Assembly (NCBI GenBank): GCA_036376245.1
Contig: DASVAS010000008.1
Location: forward strand, 107,160 to 171,159
Direction of reading: 5' to 3'
From: DATARR01 sp036376245
GTDB lineage: Bacteria > Acidobacteriota > Thermoanaerobaculia > Multivoradales > UBA5704
DNA: 64,000 nt
A model generated the notes under the pieces. That model was not told the DNA's origin, searched no databases, and was given only the letters and a program-made list of their open reading frames with translations. Positions 8,862-17,470 of this stretch are shown piece by piece; position 1 is the first letter of the stretch; each line of letters starts with the position of its first letter. The position numbers were made by a program, and so were the translations under genes.

Positions 8862-9808
8862 AGCAGGCGGGCTCCCTGGAGATCCAGACGGCAGAGGCGG
8901 GCCTGGGATTCGGCGCCGGCCTCCCGCAGCGCCCGCTGCAAGGCGCCGGCGACCTCGCGGCCGTGCTCCGGCGTCTCGGCCACCGCGAACAGGGCCGGCC
9001 CAGCTCCCGAAAGCCCGCCTCCCAGAGAGCCGGCTTCCCGCGCCGCGGCCTGGGCGGCGCGGAAACCGGGCACCAGCGGCGCCCGGTACGGCTCGGCCAG
9101 CACGTCCCGCAGGCAGCGGCGGAGGAGGCCGCGGTCCCCGGACTCCAGCGCCAGGATGAACCCCGCGAGGTTCTGGGCGAAGGCGAGGGTGTCGGCGAGG
9201 GAAAAGCAGCGGGGAAGGGCCTCACGGCTTTTATGGGTCGACAGCTCCAATTCCGGCGAGACCACCACCAGCACGAGATCCTCGGGCCACGGCAGCGGAC
9301 GCGCCTCGGGACCGCCGTCGGGTCCGGGCATCACGATCCGCAGACCGCCCGCCAGAGAAGGCACGACGTTGTCCAGGTGGACGGACCCCGAGACCAGGGC
9401 CTCGCCCCGTCCAGCCACTTCATAGACCTCCGGCGGAGCGAGGGGCTCGCCCAGGACCGCCTGGCAGGCCAGGAGGGTCGCCGCCACCGAGCTGGCGCTG
9501 GATCCCAGGCCGCTGGCCCGGGGGAGGTTCTTCTCCAGGTGAAAGGCCATGTCCGGGCAGTCCACTCCCTTGCGCCCGACCGCTTCCCGGTACAGCGCGA
9601 AGGTGCGGAGCACGAGGTTCTGCCAGGGATCGGCGGGCAGATAGCGGGCGAAAGGGCCCGAGACCGCGAGCGACGTGGCGGCGGCCGGCTCGGCCGAGAC
9701 CACGTCCCCCCAGAGGGAGCCGTCGAGGGGCGCGAGGGCCGCGCCCATCAGATCGAAACCGGCGGCGAAGTTGCCGATGCTGGCGGGTGCGTAGGCGCGG
9801 ACGGGCAT
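8858..9808 (-). CDS. thrB: homoserine kinase
   Basis: 316 residues, GHMP kinase family. Phosphorylates homoserine with ATP. The ATP-binding motif is LPRASGLGSSASSVAATLL at about residue 95, and the C-terminal GHMP motif is GSLGGGLSGAGPALFAVA. It overlaps thrC by 4 bases and lies 41 bases after thrA, consistent with one operon. Confidence 0.96.
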   Translation of the reverse strand: MPVRAYAPASIGNFAAGFDLMGAALAPLDGSLWGDVVSAEPAAATSLAVSGPFARYLPADPWQNLVLRTFALYREAVGRKGVDCPDMAFHLEKNLPRASGLGSSASSVAATLLACQAVLGEPLAPPEVYEVAGRGEALVSGSVHLDNVVPSLAGGLRIVMPGPDGGPEARPLPWPEDLVLVVVSPELELSTHKSREALPRCFSLADTLAFAQNLAGFILALESGDRGLLRRCLRDVLAEPYRAPLVPGFRAAQAAAREAGSLGGGLSGAGPALFAVAETPEHGREVAGALQRALREAGAESQARLCRLDLQGARLL

Positions 9809-9849
9809 CGGCCGGGATTATGTACTGAGAATCACGTACTGAAACAAGA

Positions 9850-12306
9850 TCAGGGCGCGATCTTCAGCACGTCCGCCAGCGCCCCCGCGGCCGTGACCTC
9901 GCCGCCCGCGCCGTAGCCGCGCACCACCAGCGGCGTCGGCTGGTAGTGCTCGGTCAGGAACGAGAAGGCGTTCTCGCCGCCGCGCACGGCGTAGAGCGGG
10001 TGCTCCGGCCCCACCGCCTCCAGGCCGACCCGGCACCGGCAGGTCCCGTTGATCGCCTCGATCACGGCGGCGTGGCGCAGCACCTTGCCCTCGGCCGAGA
10101 GCTGGGCGCGGCGGGCCTCGAAGAGGCCGTCCAGCCGCGGCAGGCCGTGCATGAATTCGTCCACGGCGCCCGAGGCGTCGAAGTCCGCCGGCAGCACGCC
10201 CTCCACCTCCACGTCCGCCAGCTCGATGGCGGCGCCCAGCTCGCGGGCCAGGATCAGCAGCTTGCGCGCCACGTCCATCCCCGACAGGTCGTCTCTGGGG
10301 TCAGGCTCCGTGAAGCCGCGGTCCCGCGCCACGCGCACGGCCTCCGAGAAGGGCATCCCGTCCTCGATGGCGCCGAGCAGGAACGACAGCGAGCCGGAGA
10401 GGATCGCCTCCAGCCGCAGCACCCGGTCCCCGCCCTTGAGGAGGTTCTGGATCGTGCTGATGACCGGCAGCCCCGCTCCCACGTTGGGCTCGTAGAAGAA
10501 GCGGCGCTGCAGCCGGTCGCTGGTCTGGTGCAGCCGCGCGTAGTCCTCCAGCGGCGCGCTGTTGGCCTTCTTGTTGACCGTCACCACGTGCAGGCCGGCC
10601 TCGAACAGCCGGCCGTAGGAGGCGGCCACCTGGTTGTCCGACGTGCAGTCCACGAACACGGGATTGACCAGCCGGGCCTGGACCACGCGCTCCAGGAAGG
10701 CGTCCAGGCAGGACGGCAGCTCGGCGCTCTGGAGACGCGCGGACCACGAATCGGGATCGATCCCCTCGGGATCGAAGGCGCAGCGCTTGGAATTGGCCAC
10801 GCCGCAGAGCTTGAGGTCCACCCGGCGGCTGGCGCGGGACTGGTGCTCGCCGATCTTCCGCAGCAGCTTCGAGCCCACGTTGCCCACGCCCCAGACGATG
10901 AGCTGGAGCTCGGGCCGGCGCTCGAAGAGCTGGGCATGGAGATGGCGGACGGCCCGCGAGGCGTCCGCCGCCGCCACCACCGCGGAAATGTTGCGCTCGC
11001 TCGATCCCTGGGCCAGGGCCACGATGTTGACCCCCACCGACGCGATGGCGCTGGCGAACGAGCCCACCACGCCCAGGCGGTCGCGCATGCCGTCGCCCAC
11101 CACGGAGACCACGGAGCAGCCGGTGCGGAGTTGCACGGGATCGAGAAGGCCGGCGGCCAGCTCGGCGGCCAGGCTCTCGCGCAGCGCCCCCACGGCGCGG
11201 GCGGCGTCCGCCTCGGCTACGGCGAAGGAGATGGCGGACTCGCTGGAGCCCTGGGTGATCAGGATGACCGAGATCCCCGCCGACGCCATGGCCTGGAAGA
11301 CCCGCGCCGCCACGCCGGGCACGCCCGCCATGCCGGAGCCGGTGACGTTGAGCAGGGCCACGCCGGCCAGATAGGTGAGGCCGCGGACGCCGCTCTCGGC
11401 GGGCGGAGCGCCGCGGTGCACGAGGCTGCCGTCGCTCTCCGGCGCGAAGCTGTTGCGCACCCGCACCGGGATGCCCTTCTCCCGCGCCGGCTGGATGGTC
11501 TTGGGATGGAGCACCTTGGCGCCGAAGAAGGAGAGCTCCATGGCCTCCTCGTAGCTCACCTCGGGGAGCACGGCGGCGTGGGGCACCAGCCGGGGATCGG
11601 CGGTGTAGATGCCGTCCACGTCCGTCCAGATCTCCAGCAGCCCGGCGTCGAGGGCCCAGGCGGCGATGGCGCCGGAGTAGTCCGAGCCGCCGCGTCCCAG
11701 CAGGTTGACCCGGCCGCCGGCGTCGCCGCCGAAGAAGCCGGGCAGCACGGCCACCGCCGGCGGGTTCTCCCGCAGGGGCGCGAACGCCTGGCGGGTCGCC
11801 TTCCAGTCCGGAGAAGCCGACAGGGGAGTGCCGCCGGCGGTGCGGATCAGGGTCTTGGGATCGAGCAGCCTGGCGTCGATTCCGCGCGCCGCCAGCAGCC
11901 GCGCGAACATGGCGCTGGACGCCCGCTCGCCCAGGGACGAGAGGACGGCGAGGGCGGAGGGGGGGCACTCCAGGAGCAGGCGGAAGCCGCGCAGCAGGTT
12001 CTCCATCTCCCGCTCCAGCCCGCCGAGCTCACTCTCGATCTCCGCGGCCCGGGCGTCGCCGATCTCGCCGCGCAGGCCGTCGAGGATGTCGCGGTGGACC
12101 GAGTGGAAGCGGGCCAGCGCGGGCACCACCGAGCCGCCCGCCGAAGCCTGCTCGGCGCCGCGCAGGAGGGCGTCGGTGACGCCCCCCACGGCCGAGACCA
12201 CGACCAGGAGAGGCCCTGCCTGCGCCTGCTCCTCCACGATCTCCGCCGCGCCGCGAATCCGTTCCGCGCTGCCGACCGACGTTCCGCCGAATTTAAGTAC
12301 TCGCAT
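9850..12306 (-). CDS. thrA: bifunctional aspartokinase-homoserine dehydrogenase
   Basis: 818 residues from the ATG at 12306, preceded by GGAGGAGTCGTTG. The N-terminal aspartokinase begins RVLKFGGTSVGSAERI. Tandem ACT regulatory domains follow (about 310-460, with GVALLNVTGSGMAGVPGVAA and GCSVVSVVGDGMRDR). The C-terminal homoserine dehydrogenase begins with the Rossmann motif IVWGVGNVGSKLL (about 467) and carries VVTVNKKANSAPL. It commits aspartate to threonine synthesis and is the probable feedback-control point through the ACT domains. First gene of the thrABC operon. Confidence 0.96.
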   Translation of the reverse strand: MRVLKFGGTSVGSAERIRGAAEIVEEQAQAGPLLVVVSAVGGVTDALLRGAEQASAGGSVVPALARFHSVHRDILDGLRGEIGDARAAEIESELGGLEREMENLLRGFRLLLECPPSALAVLSSLGERASSAMFARLLAARGIDARLLDPKTLIRTAGGTPLSASPDWKATRQAFAPLRENPPAVAVLPGFFGGDAGGRVNLLGRGGSDYSGAIAAWALDAGLLEIWTDVDGIYTADPRLVPHAAVLPEVSYEEAMELSFFGAKVLHPKTIQPAREKGIPVRVRNSFAPESDGSLVHRGAPPAESGVRGLTYLAGVALLNVTGSGMAGVPGVAARVFQAMASAGISVILITQGSSESAISFAVAEADAARAVGALRESLAAELAAGLLDPVQLRTGCSVVSVVGDGMRDRLGVVGSFASAIASVGVNIVALAQGSSERNISAVVAAADASRAVRHLHAQLFERRPELQLIVWGVGNVGSKLLRKIGEHQSRASRRVDLKLCGVANSKRCAFDPEGIDPDSWSARLQSAELPSCLDAFLERVVQARLVNPVFVDCTSDNQVAASYGRLFEAGLHVVTVNKKANSAPLEDYARLHQTSDRLQRRFFYEPNVGAGLPVISTIQNLLKGGDRVLRLEAILSGSLSFLLGAIEDGMPFSEAVRVARDRGFTEPDPRDDLSGMDVARKLLILARELGAAIELADVEVEGVLPADFDASGAVDEFMHGLPRLDGLFEARRAQLSAEGKVLRHAAVIEAINGTCRCRVGLEAVGPEHPLYAVRGGENAFSFLTEHYQPTPLVVRGYGAGGEVTAAGALADVLKIAP

Positions 12307-12366
12307 CAACGACTCCTCCGAATGCAGTGCCCGACCTCCTGTAGGGTGCGCTTCGGAAGAGTTTGC

Positions 12367-12396
12367 GGGACGGCCCGCCCACCAGCGAGCCGTCCC
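12367..12396 (-). terminator. hairpin after the protease gene
   Basis: GGGACGGC pairs with GCCGTCCC across a 14-nt loop, just after the protease stop codon and before thrA. There is no strong T-run, so termination is only likely. Confidence 0.4.
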
Positions 12397-12405
12397 AGGC
12401 CGCGT

Positions 12406-13572
12406 CTAGTTCGTCGCGCAGGTCAGCAGCGAGCCGGCGTTGGCGCAGATCTGCCGCATCTGCGTGCCGCTGTTGAGGCAGGGGTTGGAGGAGACGCCGC
12501 CGAAGTGGTGCAGGCCGATGACGCGGCCGGTCGCGGCCTCGAGCACGGGCGAGCCGGAGGAGCCGCCCTCGGTGTCGCAGCTATAGCCCACCTGGCTGCC
12601 GGAAGCCGAGCCGCCGTAGGTGGCGTTGACCGTGGAGACGTCGCAGCGCAGCGTCTTGGCCGAATCCTTCCAGTAGGCGACCTTCTTCAGGCCGCCCCCC
12701 GGATGCTGGGGGAAGTTCAGGATCATGCCCACCGTGGGCAGCTTCGAGGTGGCCGTGTACTCGCCCCAGGTGGCCTCGGGATTGCCCTGCAGAGTGAAGA
12801 GCGTGTAGTCGAGGCTGGAGCTGGTCCGGAGGAAGGTGCCGCCGGCATAGGTCGTGGTCGTCGCCTGGGTGGTGCCGGTGCAGGTGGTCGTCTGGTAGTT
12901 GAACCGGGCCTGGACCGTGCTGACCTCGGTCTGGTTGTCCACGCAGTGGTTGTTGGTCACCATGGTGTTGGCGTTGGAGCCCGCCACGAGCCAGCCCGTG
13001 CAGACGAAGCTGGAGCCGCCGCTCTGGTACGACAGGCGAGCCACCGGCCGGGAGTTGACGTCCGTGTGGCAGACCGCGTTCTCCTTGCCGTCGGTGCCGC
13101 AGATGACCTTCTCGATGAAGCTCCCGTCCTCGTTGATGGGCAGAGTGCCATGCGCGATGCGGTCGATCACGACGCCATGGCGGCCGCGCGACTTGACCTG
13201 GCTGCCGCTGTGGAGCTCGACGATGGCCGTGTCGGACTCGACGATGAACGACCAGAACTCGCCCGTGCCCTGCGGCCCCTTGCCCGTGTAGGTCCAGAAA
13301 TCCGTCCCGTCCGGGCTGGCCACGGTGAGGTAGTCGCCGTCCGGGAGATTGAATTTCTGGAAGTGGATCCGGAGGAACGTCGCCCCCGGCGAGAAGACCG
13401 TCTCCGACCAGGCCACCGGGCGGCTCGGACCGCCCAGGGGATAGGCGGCCGGTGTGGCGGCCCGGTATTCAAGCTCTTCTCCAACCTTGATGCGTCCCTG
13501 CGCCTGGGCCATGGTCCCCAGCAGCGCAAGCCCTCCGGCCATCACAGCAGCAATCCGCATCCTTCGAGACAT
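12406..13572 (-). CDS. secreted trypsin-like serine protease
   Basis: 388 residues from the ATG at 13572, which has GGAGG seven bases upstream. A cleavable signal peptide (about 1-25, ending AQAQ) precedes a beta-rich N-terminal domain (about 30-135) and a chymotrypsin-fold domain. The apparent triad is His209 in TNNHC, Asp255 in SSLDYTLF, and Ser339 in GGSSGSP. Cys pairs suggest disulfides. Similar domain order is seen in lysyl-endopeptidase-like secreted proteases; the substrate preference cannot be read from the sequence. It lies 97 bases upstream of the thr operon but has its own hairpin end. Confidence 0.9.
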   Translation of the reverse strand: MSRRMRIAAVMAGGLALLGTMAQAQGRIKVGEELEYRAATPAAYPLGGPSRPVAWSETVFSPGATFLRIHFQKFNLPDGDYLTVASPDGTDFWTYTGKGPQGTGEFWSFIVESDTAIVELHSGSQVKSRGRHGVVIDRIAHGTLPINEDGSFIEKVICGTDGKENAVCHTDVNSRPVARLSYQSGGSSFVCTGWLVAGSNANTMVTNNHCVDNQTEVSTVQARFNYQTTTCTGTTQATTTTYAGGTFLRTSSSLDYTLFTLQGNPEATWGEYTATSKLPTVGMILNFPQHPGGGLKKVAYWKDSAKTLRCDVSTVNATYGGSASGSQVGYSCDTEGGSSGSPVLEAATGRVIGLHHFGGVSSNPCLNSGTQMRQICANAGSLLTCATN

Positions 13573-13769
13573 GGGAATTACCTCCAAGGAAACTCAAGCC
13601 GGCTCTTTGCCAGCTTGGTCGGTTGATTGCTCAGCTCACAAAAAGAACGGTACGGGAGGGGCAGGGGAAGGGGACAAAACAGAAGAATTTTGGGGGCGGT
13701 GAATAATGAAATCGTTTTCAGTGGGGAGAGCGCTCTCGGCCAGAGGCCTCAGCGGCCACCTCACCGGAG

Positions 13770-13930
13770 CCGGGGGGAGACGCCACCTCCGACAGCACGG
13801 GAGCGACCTCCGCCCAGGCCTCCGGCGGCAAGGCTGCGCAGCTCACTCCGCTCTGGAAGACGTGTTTGATCTCCCTTCTCGGGATGGGACAGCTCGGGAT
13901 GGGGACACCATGACTCTAGAGAACAGAGGC
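13770..13930 (-). pseudogene. decayed fragment resembling the tail of the 491-aa DyP-linked gene
   Basis: This stretch can be aligned with the 3' part of the gene at 17471-18946. On the minus strand it encodes HVFQSGVSCAALPPEAWAEV, against HVFRSGVSCADLPPSAWAEV in the intact gene, and a CPHP motif occurs just before, but the frame shifts between the two. No start or complete frame remains. It lies in the 400-bp gap between the protease gene and the low-GC insert, and marks a former duplicate or a recombination scar. Nothing else is visible between 13573 and 13991. Confidence 0.75.
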
Positions 13931-13991
13931 ACCGAGCAGGCGGCGAGAGAGATTGCACAAGACGCTGCGCGGTGCGGCAGGGCAACAAAGA

Positions 13992-14726
13992 CTAGGGTCT
14001 CTTCTGTTTTCGGGCAGAAGTCTTCCGCCTCGAACGGCCACTGCGACTTCGTCCCGCAAGATTGGCCTCCAACTCCGACACTAGCTTTAAGTGTGTGTCA
14101 GAATCGCAAGGCGAATAAGTATAGTATGTCCGCTCCGACAGCGGCGTATCTGCACGGGGCTCTATGATGAGGCTCTGATCAAAAAGAGTTATGCCCTGCT
14201 CGCTTAAGTCCTTGCTCTTTCTCTCTATTCCCAGCGTAAAGCGGACGTTTACGCCCTTGAGGAATCTTCCCACCTGCTCCGAAGAGAGCTCCTGTACTCG
14301 TTGGGATACGTGGTGAACGAGATCTGGATTAAACAGCGCAGTCCATTCAAAATCGAGCTGAGCCGCACAACTCGTTTCCTCGGTTAACGTAAGTGGTGTG
14401 GCATTTCGAAAGGCGGGCTCCATCTCGGTCAATACTTCGGTAATGGCAGAATACGTGGTATGTGCGGCGCTGCTATCACCTAGCACCTGAATCAATATGC
14501 GGCGGTCATGAAAAGAGGCCCAAGTTATCGGAACAATCCTACCTTGATGTTCAATGGTGCCATCCTGAAATATATACTCTAAATTCTCCTGCCAGTTTGT
14601 ACTGCCAAACCCGAAAGCCTGCCTTAGGCGGTTGGAGCCAAAGGAGGTAATGACGAGGTGATAAGGGACCACATCAGGCGCAAAAACCCTCGTCTGCTGA
14701 ACTTGCATCCCGGTGACGTTTTTCAC
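13992..14726 (-). CDS. unknown protein, third gene of a toxin-antitoxin-like operon
   Basis: 244 residues, family not recognised. GTG start overlapping the XRE antitoxin stop by 4 bases, so translation is coupled. The sequence alternates predicted strands and helices (VPYHLVITSFGSNRLRQAF, ILIQVLGDSSAAHTTYSA) and ends in a basic tail rich in Arg/Lys/Ser. No signal peptide or membrane helix. Base composition is clearly less GC-rich than the flanks, as for the two upstream genes, suggesting transfer as a unit. The position (toxin, antitoxin, third gene) resembles toxin-antitoxin-chaperone operons, but I see no SecB signature, so a chaperone role is only a hypothesis. Confidence 0.75.
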   Translation of the reverse strand: MKNVTGMQVQQTRVFAPDVVPYHLVITSFGSNRLRQAFGFGSTNWQENLEYIFQDGTIEHQGRIVPITWASFHDRRILIQVLGDSSAAHTTYSAITEVLTEMEPAFRNATPLTLTEETSCAAQLDFEWTALFNPDLVHHVSQRVQELSSEQVGRFLKGVNVRFTLGIERKSKDLSEQGITLFDQSLIIEPRADTPLSERTYYTYSPCDSDTHLKLVSELEANLAGRSRSGRSRRKTSARKQKRP

Positions 14727-15283
14727 GAGTTCGCCTTTCTCGTTAAGGCGGACCCCATTGGATAGCGCGGGGGTAACGGCTTAGAATTTCCAGAAGAGGC
14801 AAGATAGGAAGCCGATTGGGCTGACTGAGGAACGTTCTGCTCTACCCGCGGCCACGGGCCTTGAATTACACCCTGGAGATTTCTTGCCGTTGGTCGGGTC
14901 GGCATAGGATACTCCATAGGCATGTTCAATGCCTTATGACTATGAGGGGACGGGCTCATCGTCACAGCCGGCTCCTCAAGAGTGTCTTCGACCCATCGAA
15001 TGTAGGCGCCTTTTGGCGCAATCGTGAGATGCAAAGAACCGCCAGCGGCTTCGGCCAGGCGAGACATCTGCTCCACAGTCAGGTTCTCGTTTCCCGCCAT
15101 GACGCTGGAGATGTAAGGCGGGCTGACTCCCAGTTTCTCAGCTAGCTCTTTTTGTTTCATGTCCCCGTTGGCTTTCATCATTCGGGCAAGCGCAACGGTG
15201 AACTCCAACAGGGCAAGCGACGGCCAGTCATCGACCGTTCCCTTACGAAGGCGATTCGGTTTTTCGCTCACGGTAAGGCCCAT
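14723..15283 (-). CDS. XRE-family antitoxin with long C-terminal extension
   Basis: 186 residues. Helix-turn-helix of the XRE/Cro type at about 43-75 (KQKELAEKLGVSPPYISSVM). The DNA-binding part ends near residue 90. The remaining 95 residues form a Pro/Ser/Asn-rich, probably disordered tail not usual for HigA-like antitoxins. It overlaps the toxin gene by 16 bases and the third gene by 4 bases. It probably represses its own operon and neutralises the upstream toxin. A GTG at 15271 is an alternative start. Confidence 0.85.
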   Translation of the reverse strand: MGLTVSEKPNRLRKGTVDDWPSLALLEFTVALARMMKANGDMKQKELAEKLGVSPPYISSVMAGNENLTVEQMSRLAEAAGGSLHLTIAPKGAYIRWVEDTLEEPAVTMSPSPHSHKALNMPMEYPMPTRPTARNLQGVIQGPWPRVEQNVPQSAQSASYLASSGNSKPLPPRYPMGSALTRKANS

Positions 15284-15693
15284 CCTCTCAGGATACGATG
15301 CTCGACAAAGGATTGACGAAAGTAATCCGTTCTAATTTCAATGGCTCTTTCGATCTCGTGGTCTGGAGTCGAGCCCTCTTTAAAGAAGGTGTTCGTGCAA
15401 ATGATTCGCATGCTGTCTTCAAAGAAGAGGATTCTCGGGAGCTTCTTCTGCCTCTTTTCGCGAGCCCGAAACTCGCAGATGCCGTCCCGGAGCCTCTTGG
15501 CCCTTTCATCAACAAAAGGAGGCCCATGCTGAGGTGTCCAGTTGCGGAGAGCAGTGTTCAGGTCCTTCATGGCCTTTGGATAGGAGTCCTGATGCTCCTG
15601 TAAGAACTTCTCTACCTCGCACTCCTCCTCGCCGGGGAAGCCGCACACAGCATAGACGTGGTAGCGGTAGGTGGCGACTTCCCGAAGGAGCAT
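15268..15693 (-). CDS. RelE/HigB-like toxin (Gp49-like)
   Basis: 141 residues, small and basic, first gene of the three-gene operon. The order toxin-then-XRE-antitoxin is that of HigBA. The stretch RAREKRQKKLPRILFFEDS followed by ICTNTFFKEGSTPDHEIERA matches the core of phage Gp49/HigB-like RelE-fold toxins (basic strand, then F-x-K-x-x-x-x-P and a C-terminal helix). Expected to cleave mRNA at the ribosome. The ATG at 15693 has no ribosome site but lies 5 bases after a TATAGA box, so the transcript may be leaderless. Confidence 0.8.
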   Translation of the reverse strand: MLLREVATYRYHVYAVCGFPGEEECEVEKFLQEHQDSYPKAMKDLNTALRNWTPQHGPPFVDERAKRLRDGICEFRAREKRQKKLPRILFFEDSMRIICTNTFFKEGSTPDHEIERAIEIRTDYFRQSFVEHRILRGWALP

Positions 15694-15788
15694 GTTAATC
15701 TATAGCTTAATCGGCGTCAACGTGCAGGAGGCGGCAAGATATCATGCCCCGTTGGGAGTGCTCCTCCACACGCCGGGTGCCCGGAGAA

Positions 15789-17453
15789 TCAAGCGCCGAC
15801 CGGACCCTCCTGGCCGACCAGGCCGCGGAGAGCGCTGATGGACGGCGCGAAGAAATAGCCGCCGCCCGTCGGGATCACCCAGTCGGCCATCGTCTTCAAG
15901 GTGGCCTCTCCCTGAGATGTGCGCAGCAGGCACTCGCGCCCGGCGGCCGGGGCGTGATTCTGCCCCACGAGCAGATCGTGCCCGCCGTCCTGGGGCCCGT
16001 TCCGCCGGTTCATCCACTTGTTGTTCAGGACCTCGAACTGCCCACGGATCGAGGTCTGGTAGCAGAGGAAGAGCAAGCCTCGCTGCCCGTCCGCCGGATC
16101 GGCCGCGCCCTCGTCCTGTGGGAAGGGGTCTCCCCAGGTGATCCCGCGGCGCAGGACCTGGAAGGTGAGGGTCTGGTCGAACGCGCCGCCCTGATCGGTG
16201 GGCAGGTCGCGCGGATTGACCTTGCGGATGTGGGAGAACCGCGGACAGACATGCCCCAGGACGTCGGCCGGCGCCCCCGCGACAAGGCGTGGCGACGCGC
16301 CGGCCTCGGCGAGCACGGCGACCGGGTCCGCCGGATCGTTGAACTGGAAATGATTGATGGCGAAGGAATCGTCGACCATCGCCGGATCGTCCCGCTCCGG
16401 GCTGCGCATCAGCGGCGCGCCGCTCGGCCACCGTCCCACCAGCAGGGCCGCCAGCCGGGCCTCGGTCATCTCCGCGAAGGGCGCCTGCCGGACCAGCTCC
16501 GCGACCTGCTCCCTGAGAAAGGCGCGGAACGCCGCCACGTCCTGCCGCAGGCGGCGGAAGACCAGAAACGAGCCGTTCCGCATCCAATCCGGGCCGCCGT
16601 CCGCGATCGGACCCGGGCCGCCCTCGTCGTCCTGCTGCGTGGGGTAGCCGAAGACGAACTGCCCCGGCCAGACCAGCGGCTGCCCCGGCTTGCCGTGGGT
16701 CAGCGCCCGCGGGTCCGCCGGATCGATGTAGCGCCGGGTGAGGAAGTGGAGCGGGAGATCGGACAGCCGCCCCCGCGCCGCCACCTGCGAGACGCCGTCG
16801 CGGAAGCCGAAGTGCTCCTTCTCGCCGTCGAGGACGAACGCCTCCTGGTCGTAGATGGTCCGCAGACCCGACGCGGGCACGCCCGCGAGCGACATGCGGA
16901 GCCCCTCGGCCAGGTCGCGGAGCTGGCAGGCGTCCGACGCGCCCAGGATCAGCAGCACGTCCGGCGTCGTCTCCGCGGCGCCGCCGACGACCCAGCGCGA
17001 GGGGTGCCCTTCCTGCTCGGGACGCGTGGGATCTCCCAGGCTGCCGGAGAGCAGGGCCATGCCCTTCCGGAACGACGGGTCGCGGATGGCGTCGGCGTCC
17101 GTCGTCAGCAGGCGCAGACCGCCGATCGAAAAGGCGATGTTGATCCAGGGCGCGGAGGGGGCCGCGGGCAAGGCCGCCTGGCGGCGCAGCAGCGACCGGC
17201 GCAGGTTCCGGACGGCGTTGACGTCGCGCAGGCGCGCGATGGACGGCACCAGCCGGGCCAGCCAGGATTTGGCTTCCGCAATCCGCCCCTCGACGACTTT
17301 CAGCCCGAGCAGGACCTGGTGGCGGGAGCCGAACCCGGGCAGGATGTTGCCCTGGATCTCGTCGGCGTCCAGCACCGGCTCGACCGGCGCGCCGGGGATC
17401 TCCGGACCCGTGATCACGTCCGAATCGGGATCGAAAGCCTGCGGGGTCTCCAT
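15789..17453 (-). CDS. DyP-type heme peroxidase
   Basis: 554 residues from the ATG at 17453. Signature residues of dye-decolorising peroxidases are present: the distal Asp219 in FGFRDGVSQ and the proximal heme His408 in FSHIRKVNPR. The N-terminus has the family opening DEIQGNILPGF. No signal peptide is seen. Reaction: peroxide-dependent oxidation of phenolic or dye-like substrates; the natural substrate is unknown. It lies 17 bases after the 491-aa unknown gene, so the two are probably cotranscribed. Confidence 0.93.
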   Translation of the reverse strand: METPQAFDPDSDVITGPEIPGAPVEPVLDADEIQGNILPGFGSRHQVLLGLKVVEGRIAEAKSWLARLVPSIARLRDVNAVRNLRRSLLRRQAALPAAPSAPWINIAFSIGGLRLLTTDADAIRDPSFRKGMALLSGSLGDPTRPEQEGHPSRWVVGGAAETTPDVLLILGASDACQLRDLAEGLRMSLAGVPASGLRTIYDQEAFVLDGEKEHFGFRDGVSQVAARGRLSDLPLHFLTRRYIDPADPRALTHGKPGQPLVWPGQFVFGYPTQQDDEGGPGPIADGGPDWMRNGSFLVFRRLRQDVAAFRAFLREQVAELVRQAPFAEMTEARLAALLVGRWPSGAPLMRSPERDDPAMVDDSFAINHFQFNDPADPVAVLAEAGASPRLVAGAPADVLGHVCPRFSHIRKVNPRDLPTDQGGAFDQTLTFQVLRRGITWGDPFPQDEGAADPADGQRGLLFLCYQTSIRGQFEVLNNKWMNRRNGPQDGGHDLLVGQNHAPAAGRECLLRTSQGEATLKTMADWVIPTGGGYFFAPSISALRGLVGQEGPVGA

Positions 17454-17470
17454 CGTGCGCCTCGCCTCGC

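Noticed and set aside
9946..13626. 1226-codon plus-strand frame across thrA and the protease
   Set aside because: It spans two well-identified minus-strand genes and the gap between them, and its product shows no recognisable domain.
13706..14167. 153-codon plus-strand frame
   Set aside because: It covers the decayed fragment and the end of the 244-aa gene, with no ribosome site and no protein-like pattern.
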